Origin: Actinoalloteichus fjordicus
GTDB lineage: Bacteria; Actinomycetota; Actinomycetes; Mycobacteriales; Pseudonocardiaceae
Assembly: GCF_001941625.1 (NCBI RefSeq)
Contig: NZ_CP016076.1
Coordinates: 4,146,249-4,210,248, forward strand
Direction: 5' to 3'
DNA length: 64,000 bases
A program made the position numbers and the translations under genes. Positions 1 to 8,787 of this stretch are shown here, piece after piece. Positions within the stretch are counted from its first letter, which is position 1, and every line of letters starts with the position of its first letter. The notes beneath the pieces were generated by a model. The model ran no database searches. It had not been told where the DNA came from and saw nothing but the letters and a program-made list of their open reading frames with translations.

Positions 1-34
1 TCGCGTGCACGTCGAGGTAGGCAGGCGTGGTCAT
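1..34 (-). CDS. cas7e: Cas7e (Cse4/CasC), first 11 codons only
   Basis: Only the N-terminus lies in the window: ATG at 34-32, then T-T-P-A-Y-L-D-V-H-A-R. Cas7e is the type I-E Cascade backbone subunit that coats the crRNA spacer; family members start with a short lead-in and a conserved I/L-D-V-H stretch, which is visible. The ATG overlaps the stop of cse2 (ATGA), so the two are translationally coupled. The identification rests on this position after cse1-cse2 plus the DVH motif. The rest of the operon (cas5e, cas6e, cas1, cas2) would lie to the left, outside the window. Confidence 0.8.
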   Translation of the reverse strand, partial: MTTPAYLDVHA

Positions 35-750
35 GCGTCGTCCTTCGGGGTGTCGTCGGTGTCGGTGTCGTCCTCATCGGACGGAGTCAGGCCTCGATAG
101 AAGTCACGCAGCCAAGACGCGGCGATCCGCTGCTGGTCGTCATCCCAGGCCGCCAGATCGCAGATCAACGCGACCCAGTCCACGGAGATCCGCGACGAGC
201 GCAGCAGCGCCATCAGACGGGGAAGCTGTCGGTAGACGACCTGGACGTCGCCGCGACAGAGCCGGTGCAGATGCGCCTCGGCCTGCGAGGAGGACGTAAC
301 CTTCTGATTGACGGCGAAGGCCAGCGTCGCCCCGATCGAACGCGGCGGCCTCCGTTGGGAGGCGACCTCGTCCCGAGCTGCCGAGTCGTCACCCTCGGCC
401 TGGCCGCCGTTCTGCGCAGGCTCGGCGGCCGACACGTCCTCGTCCCGTGCCTGCCTGGGCTGAGCGCAGATCAAGGCCGCCACCGTGCGGAAGGCCAGTT
501 CCGTCTCCTCGCTCGCCGACTCGGGGACGAACCGACTGACCTCCCGGAAGGCCGCGAAGGTCCGTGCCTCGCCAGGACCGCCGCCCAGCGAACGCCGCAG
601 CGCCGCGCGGCGGCCGGGCGAGTTGAGGACATGTTTGCGCAGGTACCACACCATGCGACGTCCGGCGTCGCCGATCTCGACTCCTCCGCGCGGGAGGTTC
701 CTGGAATCCGTGGCGGCAACCGCAGTCGCGCGCGCCAGAGCGTCAGACAT
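31..750 (-). CDS. cse2: Cascade small subunit Cse2 (Cas11e/CasB)
   Basis: 239 residues starting M-S-D-A-L-A-R-A-T. Cse2 forms a dimer along the belly of the type I-E Cascade and stabilises the R-loop. The protein is mainly helical and Arg-rich with a typical family pattern (YLRKHVLNSPGRRAALRRSLG near the start, later HLHRLCRGDV and LPRLMALLRSS). The frame is open further upstream, but the start at 750 is chosen because it overlaps the cse1 stop by 8 nt, as usual in coupled cas operons; its stop overlaps the cas7e start. A Glu/Ala-rich loop near residues 110-140 looks like a lineage-specific insertion. Confidence 0.9.
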   Translation of the reverse strand: MSDALARATAVAATDSRNLPRGGVEIGDAGRRMVWYLRKHVLNSPGRRAALRRSLGGGPGEARTFAAFREVSRFVPESASEETELAFRTVAALICAQPRQARDEDVSAAEPAQNGGQAEGDDSAARDEVASQRRPPRSIGATLAFAVNQKVTSSSQAEAHLHRLCRGDVQVVYRQLPRLMALLRSSRISVDWVALICDLAAWDDDQQRIAASWLRDFYRGLTPSDEDDTDTDDTPKDDA

Positions 751-2353
751 CCGCCGTCTCCTTCTTCCGAGCCTTCCAGCCGCGCAACAGCAGCCGCCGG
801 GCCAGCTCGATCGCCTTGACGTCTTCCGGCGAGCGGGCATAGTCCTCGGTCAACTCGGAGTAGCTCCGCAACGCAATCCGGATGAACAGGTTCCTCGGAT
901 GCTCCTCAGGCGGCTCGGCCGCCGTGACCGTCGCCCAGAACCGCGACTCGGCCTGGGCCCAGTACCGCGCCATGCCGGGATGCAGCCACGGAACGCCCTG
1001 ATCACGGGGCTTCGTCTTCAGCGGGCTCCGCGTGATCCCCGCCCACGCTGCGGAGAACGCGGCATGCAGGCTCGCCCCGACCGACTCGGCGGCGTCGATC
1101 GCCGTGGTCACCCGGACCGCGCGTTCGTCGTCGCCTGCTGTGAGCAGGCGCAGAACCGGCGGAGTAGTGCCGCTGAAATACTGCCGATCCTTCGCCTGCG
1201 ACCGCTCCTGATCGAACCCGAGAGCCCGAATCCGCACCGAGTCGACATCGACCGGGCTGCCGTCGTAGGCCAGCTCGGCGAGCGTGTCGAAGACCGCCGG
1301 ACGCCGCCGTTTCGCCCTGGCAGGGTCGGACCTCCTGCCCACCAAAGCGTCGAGATCCCGCCAGACGGCGCGATCCGCCGAGGCGTACTCCGCGAACACC
1401 GTGTTCGGGTCCTTGGAGTTGGCCCGATGGATCAGGAACGGATCGAGCGCCGGGACCGGCTCCTGCCGGGACGCCCAGGTGATGCGTGCATCGACCACCG
1501 CGCGCCCGTCATCCGACGGCGTCAACAGCACGGCATGACGAGCCCGGCCGACGAGCATCCGGGCGATCCCGCGCGGCGCAGGCGTCACCCCGAGCGGATC
1601 GGGATACTCGTCCAGTTCCCACGGAGCGTGGTCATCGGCGTCGGAGGGCAGGAACGGCAGCCCGATCAACAGCGTCTCGAACAGCGTCGCGCCCCAGGGA
1701 TGAAACGAGGTCGTCCCCCGCAACGGGCTGGTCCGCGTGTCGGCGACGGGCTTGGCCTGCCCTGGCGTCCACCGCGACGTGCATCGGCCGCCCGGCCCGT
1801 AGTACAGCCAGGTGAGCAGCGCGGCGAAGGCCTCGGCGGCGGGCGCGGGCGGCGGCTCGTCATCGGTGGTGTGGCTCTGCCAGACGAACGACTGCCCCGC
1901 CGAGCGACCCACCATCAACTTGTTCACCCCCGAGGAGGCCGGCGAACCGTTGGTGTTCCGGCACTCCGTCGACAGCCGGGCGTCCTGCAGGAACGGCCGA
2001 TCCCCGAAGAGATCGAACCGTCCCGGGTACCGCGCGAGATAGCGGTCGATCTCCACCGGATCAAGGCGCCCCGCGCGCAACACCTCGTCTCGCCGATCAC
2101 ACCACGATTCGACCTCGTCAATCTTGTCGAGCCCCGTCACCCGCGCGGTCAGCACCGCGAGGATGCGCAGCAGCCCCGATACGGCGGGCGGGGACGACAG
2201 GTCCACGTCGGTGATCTCGTGGGCATAAACCAGAAGTTGGCGCAGGCTCACCACCTCACCGGGGCCGTCGACCGTCGGCGGCGGGTCGCGGTCGGGAGAC
2301 CACCGAACCGGGCAGAGTTCTTCACTGAGCAGATCGAACATCGACGTCGACAT
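743..2353 (-). CDS. cse1: Cascade large subunit Cse1 (Cas8e/CasA)
   Basis: 536 residues. Cse1 recognises the PAM, opens the target DNA and recruits Cas3. Family signs are the N-terminus (FDLLSEELCPVRW), the zinc-finger-like middle region and the C-terminal four-helix bundle; the length fits (about 500-560 in actinobacteria). An in-frame ATG at 2341 (MFDLL) is a possible alternative start because the nearest purine-rich stretch (GACAGG) abuts the first ATG. First gene of the cse1-cse2-cas7e operon; its promoter must lie in 2354-2560, which also holds two degenerate CRISPR repeats. Confidence 0.93.
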   Translation of the reverse strand: MSTSMFDLLSEELCPVRWSPDRDPPPTVDGPGEVVSLRQLLVYAHEITDVDLSSPPAVSGLLRILAVLTARVTGLDKIDEVESWCDRRDEVLRAGRLDPVEIDRYLARYPGRFDLFGDRPFLQDARLSTECRNTNGSPASSGVNKLMVGRSAGQSFVWQSHTTDDEPPPAPAAEAFAALLTWLYYGPGGRCTSRWTPGQAKPVADTRTSPLRGTTSFHPWGATLFETLLIGLPFLPSDADDHAPWELDEYPDPLGVTPAPRGIARMLVGRARHAVLLTPSDDGRAVVDARITWASRQEPVPALDPFLIHRANSKDPNTVFAEYASADRAVWRDLDALVGRRSDPARAKRRRPAVFDTLAELAYDGSPVDVDSVRIRALGFDQERSQAKDRQYFSGTTPPVLRLLTAGDDERAVRVTTAIDAAESVGASLHAAFSAAWAGITRSPLKTKPRDQGVPWLHPGMARYWAQAESRFWATVTAAEPPEEHPRNLFIRIALRSYSELTEDYARSPEDVKAIELARRLLLRGWKARKKETADV

Positions 2354-2397
2354 CCTGTCGTGAGGCCGAATGCTGGTGGTGCGGAGCTAGGGTGTGG

Positions 2398-2475
2398 GCC
2401 GTCTCCACGGAGGTGGAGGTGGGTCGCTAGCGGCGTGGTCGCTCGACAGTTCTTCACGGACGTGAAGGTGAGGTG
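2398..2475 (+). repeat. Miniature degenerate repeat-spacer-repeat element upstream of cse1
   Basis: Two degenerate copies of the 29-nt type I-E repeat, same orientation as the arrays. Copy 1 (2398-2426) matches the array-2 consensus at about 24 of 29 positions. Copy 2 (2447-2475) matches at about 20 of 29, but its stem stays paired because a C-to-T change on one arm is matched by G-to-A on the other (TTCACG/CGTGAA). The interval is only 20 nt, against about 32 in the arrays. It lies in the cse1 promoter/5' region, divergent to cse1 and some 375 nt before the first true repeat. Known CreR RNAs have this architecture (pseudo-repeat, short pseudo-spacer, pseudo-repeat) and sit beside cas operons; assigning this role is inference. 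Confidence 0.6.
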
Positions 2476-2808
2476 TGCAGCCGGGTTACGGCGAAGGCCT
2501 TCGTCACCTCAGCCAGCTCTATGAAGCTAGCTGCGTACTCGCTTACCGCATGTAGAGATTACACCCTCAGTGCTGGATCGAACACCAGGGGTCAGAACAC
2601 GAGATGGCGGACGCTCACCTGCCCGACCCGCTGAGGCGGTGCTTCTGCGACATTGACCGACACCCTTCACGACCAGACGGCCACCGAGAGCGCCATCCCA
2701 GCCAACGTATCCGGTGACACCGACATATCGACGGGTGTCCGGGCCTGCGTACTGATCTCTGTCCGTGCCATCTGAGAGGATTCGGCCATGAACCTCCCCC
2801 ACCGCATC
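2476..2808. other. Divergent intergenic region between cse1 and array 1 leader
   Basis: No gene is supported here; open frames in this stretch run into the repeats and are coding shadows. The region must hold the leftward cas promoter and part of the rightward array promoter. Confidence 0.6.
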
Positions 2809-2850
2809 GAAAACGGTAAAACGGCTTCCTAAAACACCAGGTCGCGAAGG
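2809..2850 (+). promoter_or_regulatory. CRISPR array 1 leader (proximal part)
   Basis: The 42 nt directly before the first repeat (GAAAACGGTAAAACGGC, then TCCTAAAAC, then CAGGTCGCGAAGG) are almost the same as 7341-7382 before array 2. Conservation at this exact place marks the leader and fixes the array direction as rightward. Leaders hold the promoter and the integration signals for Cas1-Cas2. Confidence 0.85.
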
Positions 2851-4400
2851 GTGCTCTCCACCCGTGTGGAGGTTGGTCGGTGCCCCTTTTCGCTGATCAC
2901 GGCCCTGGTCGGTGCTCTCCACCCGTGTGGAGGTTGGTCGTCGTGACCGACATCGTGGCAGCGATCGACGCGGTGCTCTCCACCCGTGTGGAGGTTGGTC
3001 GTCACCGGTGGCCGTCGCGGCGGTCCAAGTGCAGTGCTCTCCACCCGTGTGGAGGTTGGTCGGCGCGGTCGACCGCGCGCGCACTGCCTGGTCAGTGCTC
3101 TCCACCCGTGTGGAGGTTGGTCGTCCGCCGTGGAGTACGACACCGGTCTGACCACGTGCTCTCCACCCGTGTGGAGGTTGGTCGTGCCGTGCCCTGTTGG
3201 CGGCGTGGTGCAGGGCGTGCTCTCCACCCGTGTGGAGGTTGGTCGCGGAAACCCGATTCCTCAGTCATCGAAATTCACGTGCTCTCCACCCGTGTGGAGG
3301 TTGGTCGCAGGCGTCCGAGCTGCTCAAGGCGGCGCACCCGTGCTCTCCACCCGTGTGGAGGTTGGTCGTGCTGTCCAGCCGCCGACCCGACCCGAGCCTG
3401 TGCTCTCCACCCGTGTGGAGGTTGGTCGCCGGGACATTCTCTGGTGACGACCGTAGGGAGGTGCTCTCCACCCGTGTGGAGGTTGGTCGCGACATGGGAT
3501 GGCTCCCTTCCAGCCCCCGGAGTGCTCTCCACCCGTGTGGAGGTTGGTCGTCCGTTGACCACGTCGCTAACCCCCGCTGGACGTGCTCTCCACCCGTGTG
3601 GAGGTTGGTCGGGGTGGACCGGCCGTCTGCTTGGCCGCGCTGGGTGCTCTCCACCCGTGTGGAGGTTGGTCGCGGTGGATCTCGGTCCAGTCGATGCCGA
3701 CGTGTGCTCTCCACCCGTGTGGAGGTTGGTCGACGTTGTGCCGGGTCACGCCCAGCTCGGAGCGTGCTCTCCACCCGTGTGGAGGTTGGTCGTCCGGCCG
3801 CCCGTGCTTCAGCGGACGTATGCCGTGCTCTCCACCCGTGTGGAGGTTGGTCGTCTCGGATGCCGAGCCTGTCCCATGCGGTGATGTGCTCTCCACCCGT
3901 GTGGAGGTTGGTCGCGGCTGTATCCGGGGGGGAGGTTGCCTGATCCGGTGCTCTCCACCCGTGTGGAGGTTGGTCGGCGCCGTTATGCATGGGACAACCG
4001 CCACGATCGTGCTCTCCACCCGTGTGGAGGTTGGTCGTCACGCGGGTCGATCATCATCATCGTGACTCGTGCTCTCCACCCGTGTGGAGGTTGGTCGCCT
4101 GTGGAGAGGGCCGATCCGACGTCGCGCCGTGCTCTCCACCCGTGTGGAGGTTGGTCGAGACCGGGCGACGGCCCGCACGCGCAGGCGCTCGTGCTCTCCA
4201 CCCGTGTAGAGGTTGGTCGCGAAACCCTGGACGGGTCCGTTTCCGCTGGTCGTGCTCTCCACCCGTTGAGGTTGGTCGATCCGCCGATGTACTGCTGCCA
4301 CAGCTCCGGCGTGCTCTCCACCCGTGTGGAGGTTGGTCGCTGTACGGACTGACGGGCGTGCCGCAGTGGGGGTGCTCTCCACGCCTGTGGACGCTGGTCG
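2851..4400 (+). CRISPR. Type I-E CRISPR array 1, 26 repeats
   Basis: 29-nt repeats beginning GTGCTCTCCACCCGTG and ending GGAGGTTGGTCG, with a hairpin TCCAC/GTGGA, and 25 spacers of about 32 nt (period about 61 nt). First repeat 2851-2879, last 4372-4400. Direction is rightward: the leader is on the left and the repeats decay on the right (one substitution at 4191, a 2-nt deletion at 4252, several changes in the last). The 3' part of the repeat (GTTGGTCG) would be the 5' handle of each crRNA, by analogy with the ATGATCCC-type handles of other actinobacterial I-E repeats. It runs convergently into the 3' end of cas3. Confidence 0.97.
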
Positions 4401-4419
4401 ACACACCGCGCTCAGCCCT

Positions 4420-7230
4420 TCACTCCGCCTTGACCTCCACCAACCCCCGATCCGCATCGAGCACGAACTCCCGATCCCCGATGCGTGCAGTCCCGATCTG
4501 CCCCGCCTCGTCGACCGAGTGCCGCAGCAGCACCAGGTCGCCCAGCGGCCAGATGTCCCGCCACGGCGACGGGAGGACGTGGTCCTCGCCTCGCCCGAGG
4601 ACGAGATGTCCGGAGACCGGAATCGTGTGACGCATGACGGAGATCAGTTCGGCGCGGGAGAGTCGCCCCTGCGCATCCGGCACCGGCAGCGTCTCGCCGT
4701 TGGGTCCGCCGAGTCGGAGTGCACCGTCGACTCCCTCATAGCAGGGCAGAACTCGCACCGAGTCGGCATTGAAACGGGTGGCCGCGTGGTCCTCCGGCGG
4801 CATGTCCCCTGCGGACAGTTCGGCCAGCCTCAGCAGGCGGGAGGGCTCCGGAATCCGTCGGTTGTGGGCGAACTGTTGTTCCACCATCACGTCCGCGCCG
4901 CGCTCGACCTCGGCCTTCTCGAAGCCGATGAGCAGTGGATCTTCATACGCCGGGAAATCGCCGGGGTTGCCACGGTCGACCATCTCCTGCACGTCGTCGG
5001 GAATGGTGATGCCGCCCGTCTCCCGCTCCCGCAGCAGCCGCTCGGCGCGGATCAGCGCCGCCGCCGGATAGACGTAGCTCCAGGCATCAGGGATGCGCGT
5101 CAGATCCGCCTCCGGAGCGGTGAGCACCACCATGCGTCGAGGTTCGTTCCCGACGGCCGCCGCCCATGCCGGACGGGCGGCGTCCCGAACGGGGTGGCGG
5201 TGCAGACGTCCTGCGCGTTGGAGCAGGAGTTCGATCGGTGCGAGGTCGCTGACGAGGAAGTCGACGTCGAGGTCGAGGCTCTGCTCGATGACCTGGGTGG
5301 CCACCAGGATCAGCCGCTCCGGCCGGGCGCCGTCTCGACCCAGGACGCTGGTGGCCTCGGCCGTGATCTGCTCCCGTTGCCAGGCCGGAAAACGCGAGTG
5401 CAGCAGTACGATTCTGGGCCGCTGCGGCTCCGGGAGGGCTTCGCGCCACGCGACCAGCGCACCCCAGGTCTGCTGCGCCTGCGCGACGGTGGTGCAGATG
5501 ACGGCAGCGCACCCACCCTGAGCAGCCAGGGCGGTGAACTCCGGCGTCACCGCCGAGAGCCGAGCAGGCTGCCCGTCCGCGCCGAACTCGACCAGTCGCA
5601 GTTCCAACTGGAGTCTGCGTCGCTGCTCCGCCGGGAACGGCAGCGCATGAGAGACCGGGGGCGTGCCGCGTTGGACGTAGGTCCAGCCCGGATAGGGCAC
5701 CACCGGCTGCGGCAGCGTTCCCGGCGCGCTGCTCCCCCGGTAGGCGGCGGCCAGTTCGGCTGCCACGTGGGCGGGCAGGGTCGCCGAGAGCAGGACGACG
5801 GGGACGCGCAGTTCGCCCAGCCAGCCCAGCAGGGTGACCAACAGACTCCGCATATACGGGCCGAACGCATGAACCTCGTCGATCACGACCGTCTTGCCCG
5901 CCAGCGCAAACATCCGCAGCGCGTTGTGTCGGGTCGGCAGCACGGCCAACAGGGCCTGGTCGATGGTGCCGATGCCCACGCCTGCGAGCAGGCCGCGCTT
6001 ACGCCCCCGCATCCATTCCGGGAAACGGGCGCGGGTCTCCCGGTCGCCCGAGATCTCCTCAACCGAGGTCGCCTTCGCGATCATCTCGTCCACCGGGCTC
6101 AACCACGCCATACCGTGCAGGAGCGCCTGCGAGACATCGCCGACGCCGCGCCGGGCGAGATACCGCGCGACGCGGGTGAACATCTGATCCGCCGTGGCCG
6201 TGGTGGGCAGCGCCAGGTAGAGCCCCGCACGTCCCGCCGCCGCACCCAGGACACGCGCCGAGAACAGCGCGGCCTCGGTCTTGCCGAAGCCGGTGGGCGC
6301 GGCGATCATGAGCAGCCCCGGCCCGGTCACCGCCGAGGGCAACTGCTCGGCCAGACTCGCCTGCAGCACATTGGGTGGGAACGCCGGAAACTCCTCGGCG
6401 AAGGAGCCTGACCGCAACCGGAGGCGGGTCAGCCCCGCCTTGTCGAGCAGGCCGGGCGCCGCCGAAACACAGCCGTCGAAGAATCGGCGCAACTCGACGA
6501 CCGTGCCTGAGCGGGGGACGTCGTCGAGTCTGGTCTTGATGTAGGGGGTTTGGCTGGCGAGCCAGTCGGCCAGCATGACCAGCCCCGCCACAGCGACCGC
6601 CGACGGCCTGCTCAGGGTGGTCACGGGAACGGCAGGCCGGAGGATCTCCACAAGCACGTTCATCGTCGCGACCCGCTGCTCGTCCCATTTCCCGGAGCCG
6701 AGTCCGAGGAATGGCAGCTTCGCAGGCCGCAGATCACCCGGATCGATGCGATGGAACCGGCCGTGATGCCCGCCCAGCAGCTCCGCGATCAGCCGCGCCA
6801 ACGGACGCCGCCCGCCGGGATAACCGAGCCTTTCCAACGCGGAGGCCAGCCAGAGGTTCGCGACGCGGTCGTGTCCGGGCGTCTCATGGCCCGGCGGTGG
6901 ATATCCGGCGGGCAGTCCGAGCTGCGCCTGGAAATGAGCCGTCAGTTTCCCGATGTCGTGCAGCGCGGCCCAGAACTCCACCGTCCGCCCGGTATCGGCC
7001 ACGGACAGACCCAATTCCCCCGCGATCTGCTCGCGGAATCCCGGTGCCACCATGTCGGCCCAGAGCGCCCGCGCCACTGCGGCGGTGTCGAGCAGGTGGC
7101 AGATCAGCGGGTACGGCGTGCCGAGCCCGTGCTCCTTCCCCCACAGCACCAGGTCGAGCAGCTCCCGGTGAGCGCCCGCCTCGTTCCCGCCTGCGCCCGC
7201 ACCGCACGAACCGTCACCATCGGTGCTCAC
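4420..7230 (-). CDS. cas3: CRISPR-associated nuclease-helicase Cas3 (type I-E)
   Basis: About 936 residues. Cas3 is recruited by Cascade and nicks, unwinds and shreds the target DNA. Positions counted from the upstream GTG at 7239: HD nuclease domain with His48, His94-Asp95 (ALHDIGK) and GGHHGRF near 157; then an SF2 helicase with Walker A APTGFGKT (314-321), DEVH box (454-457), motif III LLSATLP and motif VI LLQRAGRLHRH, and the Cas3 C-terminal domain. The GTG at 7230 is preferred because AGG lies 9 nt before it, whereas it abuts the GTG at 7239. It is split from the Cascade genes by array 1, and its promoter shares a divergent gap with the array 2 leader. Confidence 0.95.
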   Translation of the reverse strand: MSTDGDGSCGAGAGGNEAGAHRELLDLVLWGKEHGLGTPYPLICHLLDTAAVARALWADMVAPGFREQIAGELGLSVADTGRTVEFWAALHDIGKLTAHFQAQLGLPAGYPPPGHETPGHDRVANLWLASALERLGYPGGRRPLARLIAELLGGHHGRFHRIDPGDLRPAKLPFLGLGSGKWDEQRVATMNVLVEILRPAVPVTTLSRPSAVAVAGLVMLADWLASQTPYIKTRLDDVPRSGTVVELRRFFDGCVSAAPGLLDKAGLTRLRLRSGSFAEEFPAFPPNVLQASLAEQLPSAVTGPGLLMIAAPTGFGKTEAALFSARVLGAAAGRAGLYLALPTTATADQMFTRVARYLARRGVGDVSQALLHGMAWLSPVDEMIAKATSVEEISGDRETRARFPEWMRGRKRGLLAGVGIGTIDQALLAVLPTRHNALRMFALAGKTVVIDEVHAFGPYMRSLLVTLLGWLGELRVPVVLLSATLPAHVAAELAAAYRGSSAPGTLPQPVVPYPGWTYVQRGTPPVSHALPFPAEQRRRLQLELRLVEFGADGQPARLSAVTPEFTALAAQGGCAAVICTTVAQAQQTWGALVAWREALPEPQRPRIVLLHSRFPAWQREQITAEATSVLGRDGARPERLILVATQVIEQSLDLDVDFLVSDLAPIELLLQRAGRLHRHPVRDAARPAWAAAVGNEPRRMVVLTAPEADLTRIPDAWSYVYPAAALIRAERLLRERETGGITIPDDVQEMVDRGNPGDFPAYEDPLLIGFEKAEVERGADVMVEQQFAHNRRIPEPSRLLRLAELSAGDMPPEDHAATRFNADSVRVLPCYEGVDGALRLGGPNGETLPVPDAQGRLSRAELISVMRHTIPVSGHLVLGRGEDHVLPSPWRDIWPLGDLVLLRHSVDEAGQIGTARIGDREFVLDADRGLVEVKAE

Positions 7231-7340
7231 GGCGAGCACCCTAGATGAACCCGCCGACAGTTCTTACGGCCTACCGGAGTCCGAGTTCGGTGTCAGCAGG
7301 GTCTGCGAGGATATGCGTCATGAACGCACACCGCTGCGGC

Positions 7341-7382
7341 GAAAACGGTCAAACGGCCTTCTAAAACCGCAGGTCGCGAAGG
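7341..7382 (+). promoter_or_regulatory. CRISPR array 2 leader (proximal part)
   Basis: Copy of the array 1 leader (GAAAACGGTCAAACGGC ... CTAAAAC ... CAGGTCGCGAAGG) directly before the first repeat. It sits in the short gap divergent to cas3, so array and cas3 promoters are next to each other. Confidence 0.85.
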
Positions 7383-8627
7383 GTGCTCTCCACGGACGTG
7401 GAGGTTGGTCGCGTCCTCGGAATGAAGCTCGGCCAGATAAGCGTGCTCTCCACGGACGTGGAGGTTGGTCGCACGCCTACGAGGACCCCTGCCCCGAGGC
7501 GTAGTGCTCTCCACGGACGTGGAGGTTGGTCGTCGTGGTGATCACGCCCAGCGTGGTCGTGCTGGTGCTCTCCACGGACGTGGAGGTTGGTCGAGGTCGC
7601 TGTCGAGGTCGAGGGTGACTACGGCGTGCTCTCCACGGACGTGGAGGTTGGTCGCCGCCGATCACGCACCGACGACACGCACCGCTGTGCTCTCCACGGA
7701 CGTGGAGGTTGGTCGATCTGCCGTCGTTTTCTCGCTCACGGTGCGGGGTGCTCTCCACGGACGTGGAGGTTGGTCGCCCGGCAAGGAATCGGTCTGCATC
7801 ATCGGCGAGTGCTCTCCACGGACGTGGAGGTTGGTCGACCTCCCCCAGAGTGGTGTTGACGTGGCCGATGTGCTCTCCACGGACGTGGAGGTTGGTCGGG
7901 GAGATGGCGGCGTCGGGCATGATGGCAGGCGTGCTCTCCACGGACGTGGAGGTTGGTCCGACCTGGCGGCGGCGGCAGGCCGGCGCGGTCCGTGCTCTCC
8001 ACGGACGTGGAGGTTGGTCGGCGGGACGGGCTCGGGCAGGACACGAGTAGCGTGCTCTCCACGGACGTGGAGGTTGGTCGGTCGATCATTGATCGAACTG
8101 TTCTCAGTTGGTGTGCTCTCCACGGACGTGGAGGTTGGTCGCAACCCGCGCGCCCACCCGAGCCGGTCTTCGCGTGCTCTCCACGGACGTGGAGGTTGGT
8201 CGGACATCGTCGCCGGGATCTTCGCCAGCACCGCGTGCTCTCCACGGACGTGGAGGTTGGTCGTCGCTGCGGACCCGTTGACCAGAGGAGCAAGGTGCTC
8301 TCCACGGACGTGGAGGTTGGTCGCTGCTTCCCGTCCTCGTCGACGAAGTCTTTCTGTGCTCTCCACGGACGTGGAGGTTGGTCGTGACGGTCGTCGGGTC
8401 CTCGGGCACTGGCGGTGTGCTCTCCACGGACGTGGAGGTTGGTCGATGCGGCGGCGGGCGTGGTCCGAGCGGGATTTGTGCTCTCCGCAGACGTGGAGGT
8501 TGGTCGAAACCGGGTGCCCGATCATCGCGGTGACCACGTGCTCTCCGCAGACGTGGAGGTTGGTCGTCTGTTGCGCAGAAGATTGACACTGATTGCCAGT
8601 GCTCTCCGCAGACGTGGAGGTTCGTGG
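7383..8627 (+). CRISPR. Type I-E CRISPR array 2, 21 repeats
   Basis: 29-nt repeats like array 1 except in the stem-loop centre, TCCACGGACGTGGA instead of TCCACCCGTGTGGA; period about 61 nt. First repeat 7383, last 8599. Rightward. The copy at 7931 ends GGTCCG instead of GGTCG. The last three (8478, 8538, 8599) read CTCTCCGCAGACG, which weakens the stem, so the trailer end is at the right. One more highly decayed copy lies at about 8656-8680. Confidence 0.97.
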
Positions 8628-8655
8628 CGACCGGGAGACCGAGAACGTCGACAGC

Positions 8656-8680
8656 CGTCCTCCACCCATGTGGAGGCCTT
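8656..8680 (+). repeat. Decayed terminal repeat of array 2, array-1 type core
   Basis: A partial repeat (CTCCACCCATGTGGAGG) one period after the last good repeat. Its core resembles array 1 (CCACCCGTGTGG) rather than array 2. Confidence 0.6.
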
Positions 8681-8787
8681 CCAGCGCTGCACCACATCCC
8701 GCACCACCTGACGGCCGAACACCCGCCGCCCCCGCCAGCCGCCGCATCCTGGCAGAGGAAACGTGAACTCTCTGCGAGAATGCCCCC

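Noticed and set aside
485..2524. 679-codon frame opposite cse1/cse2
   Set aside because: Arg/Pro-rich shadow of the cas genes in high-GC DNA; same for the long plus-strand frames opposite cas3, GH127, FbiC and the S9 peptidase.
2354..2850. CreT-like toxin gene partnering the mini repeat element
   Set aside because: No small hydrophobic or toxin-like open frame with its own start was found next to the element.
2829..4352. Several long open frames across CRISPR array 1 on both strands
   Set aside because: They translate the repeat (LHPCGGWS, STRVEVGR, PPVWRLV, TNLHTGGEH) over and over; a product of the 61-nt period only.
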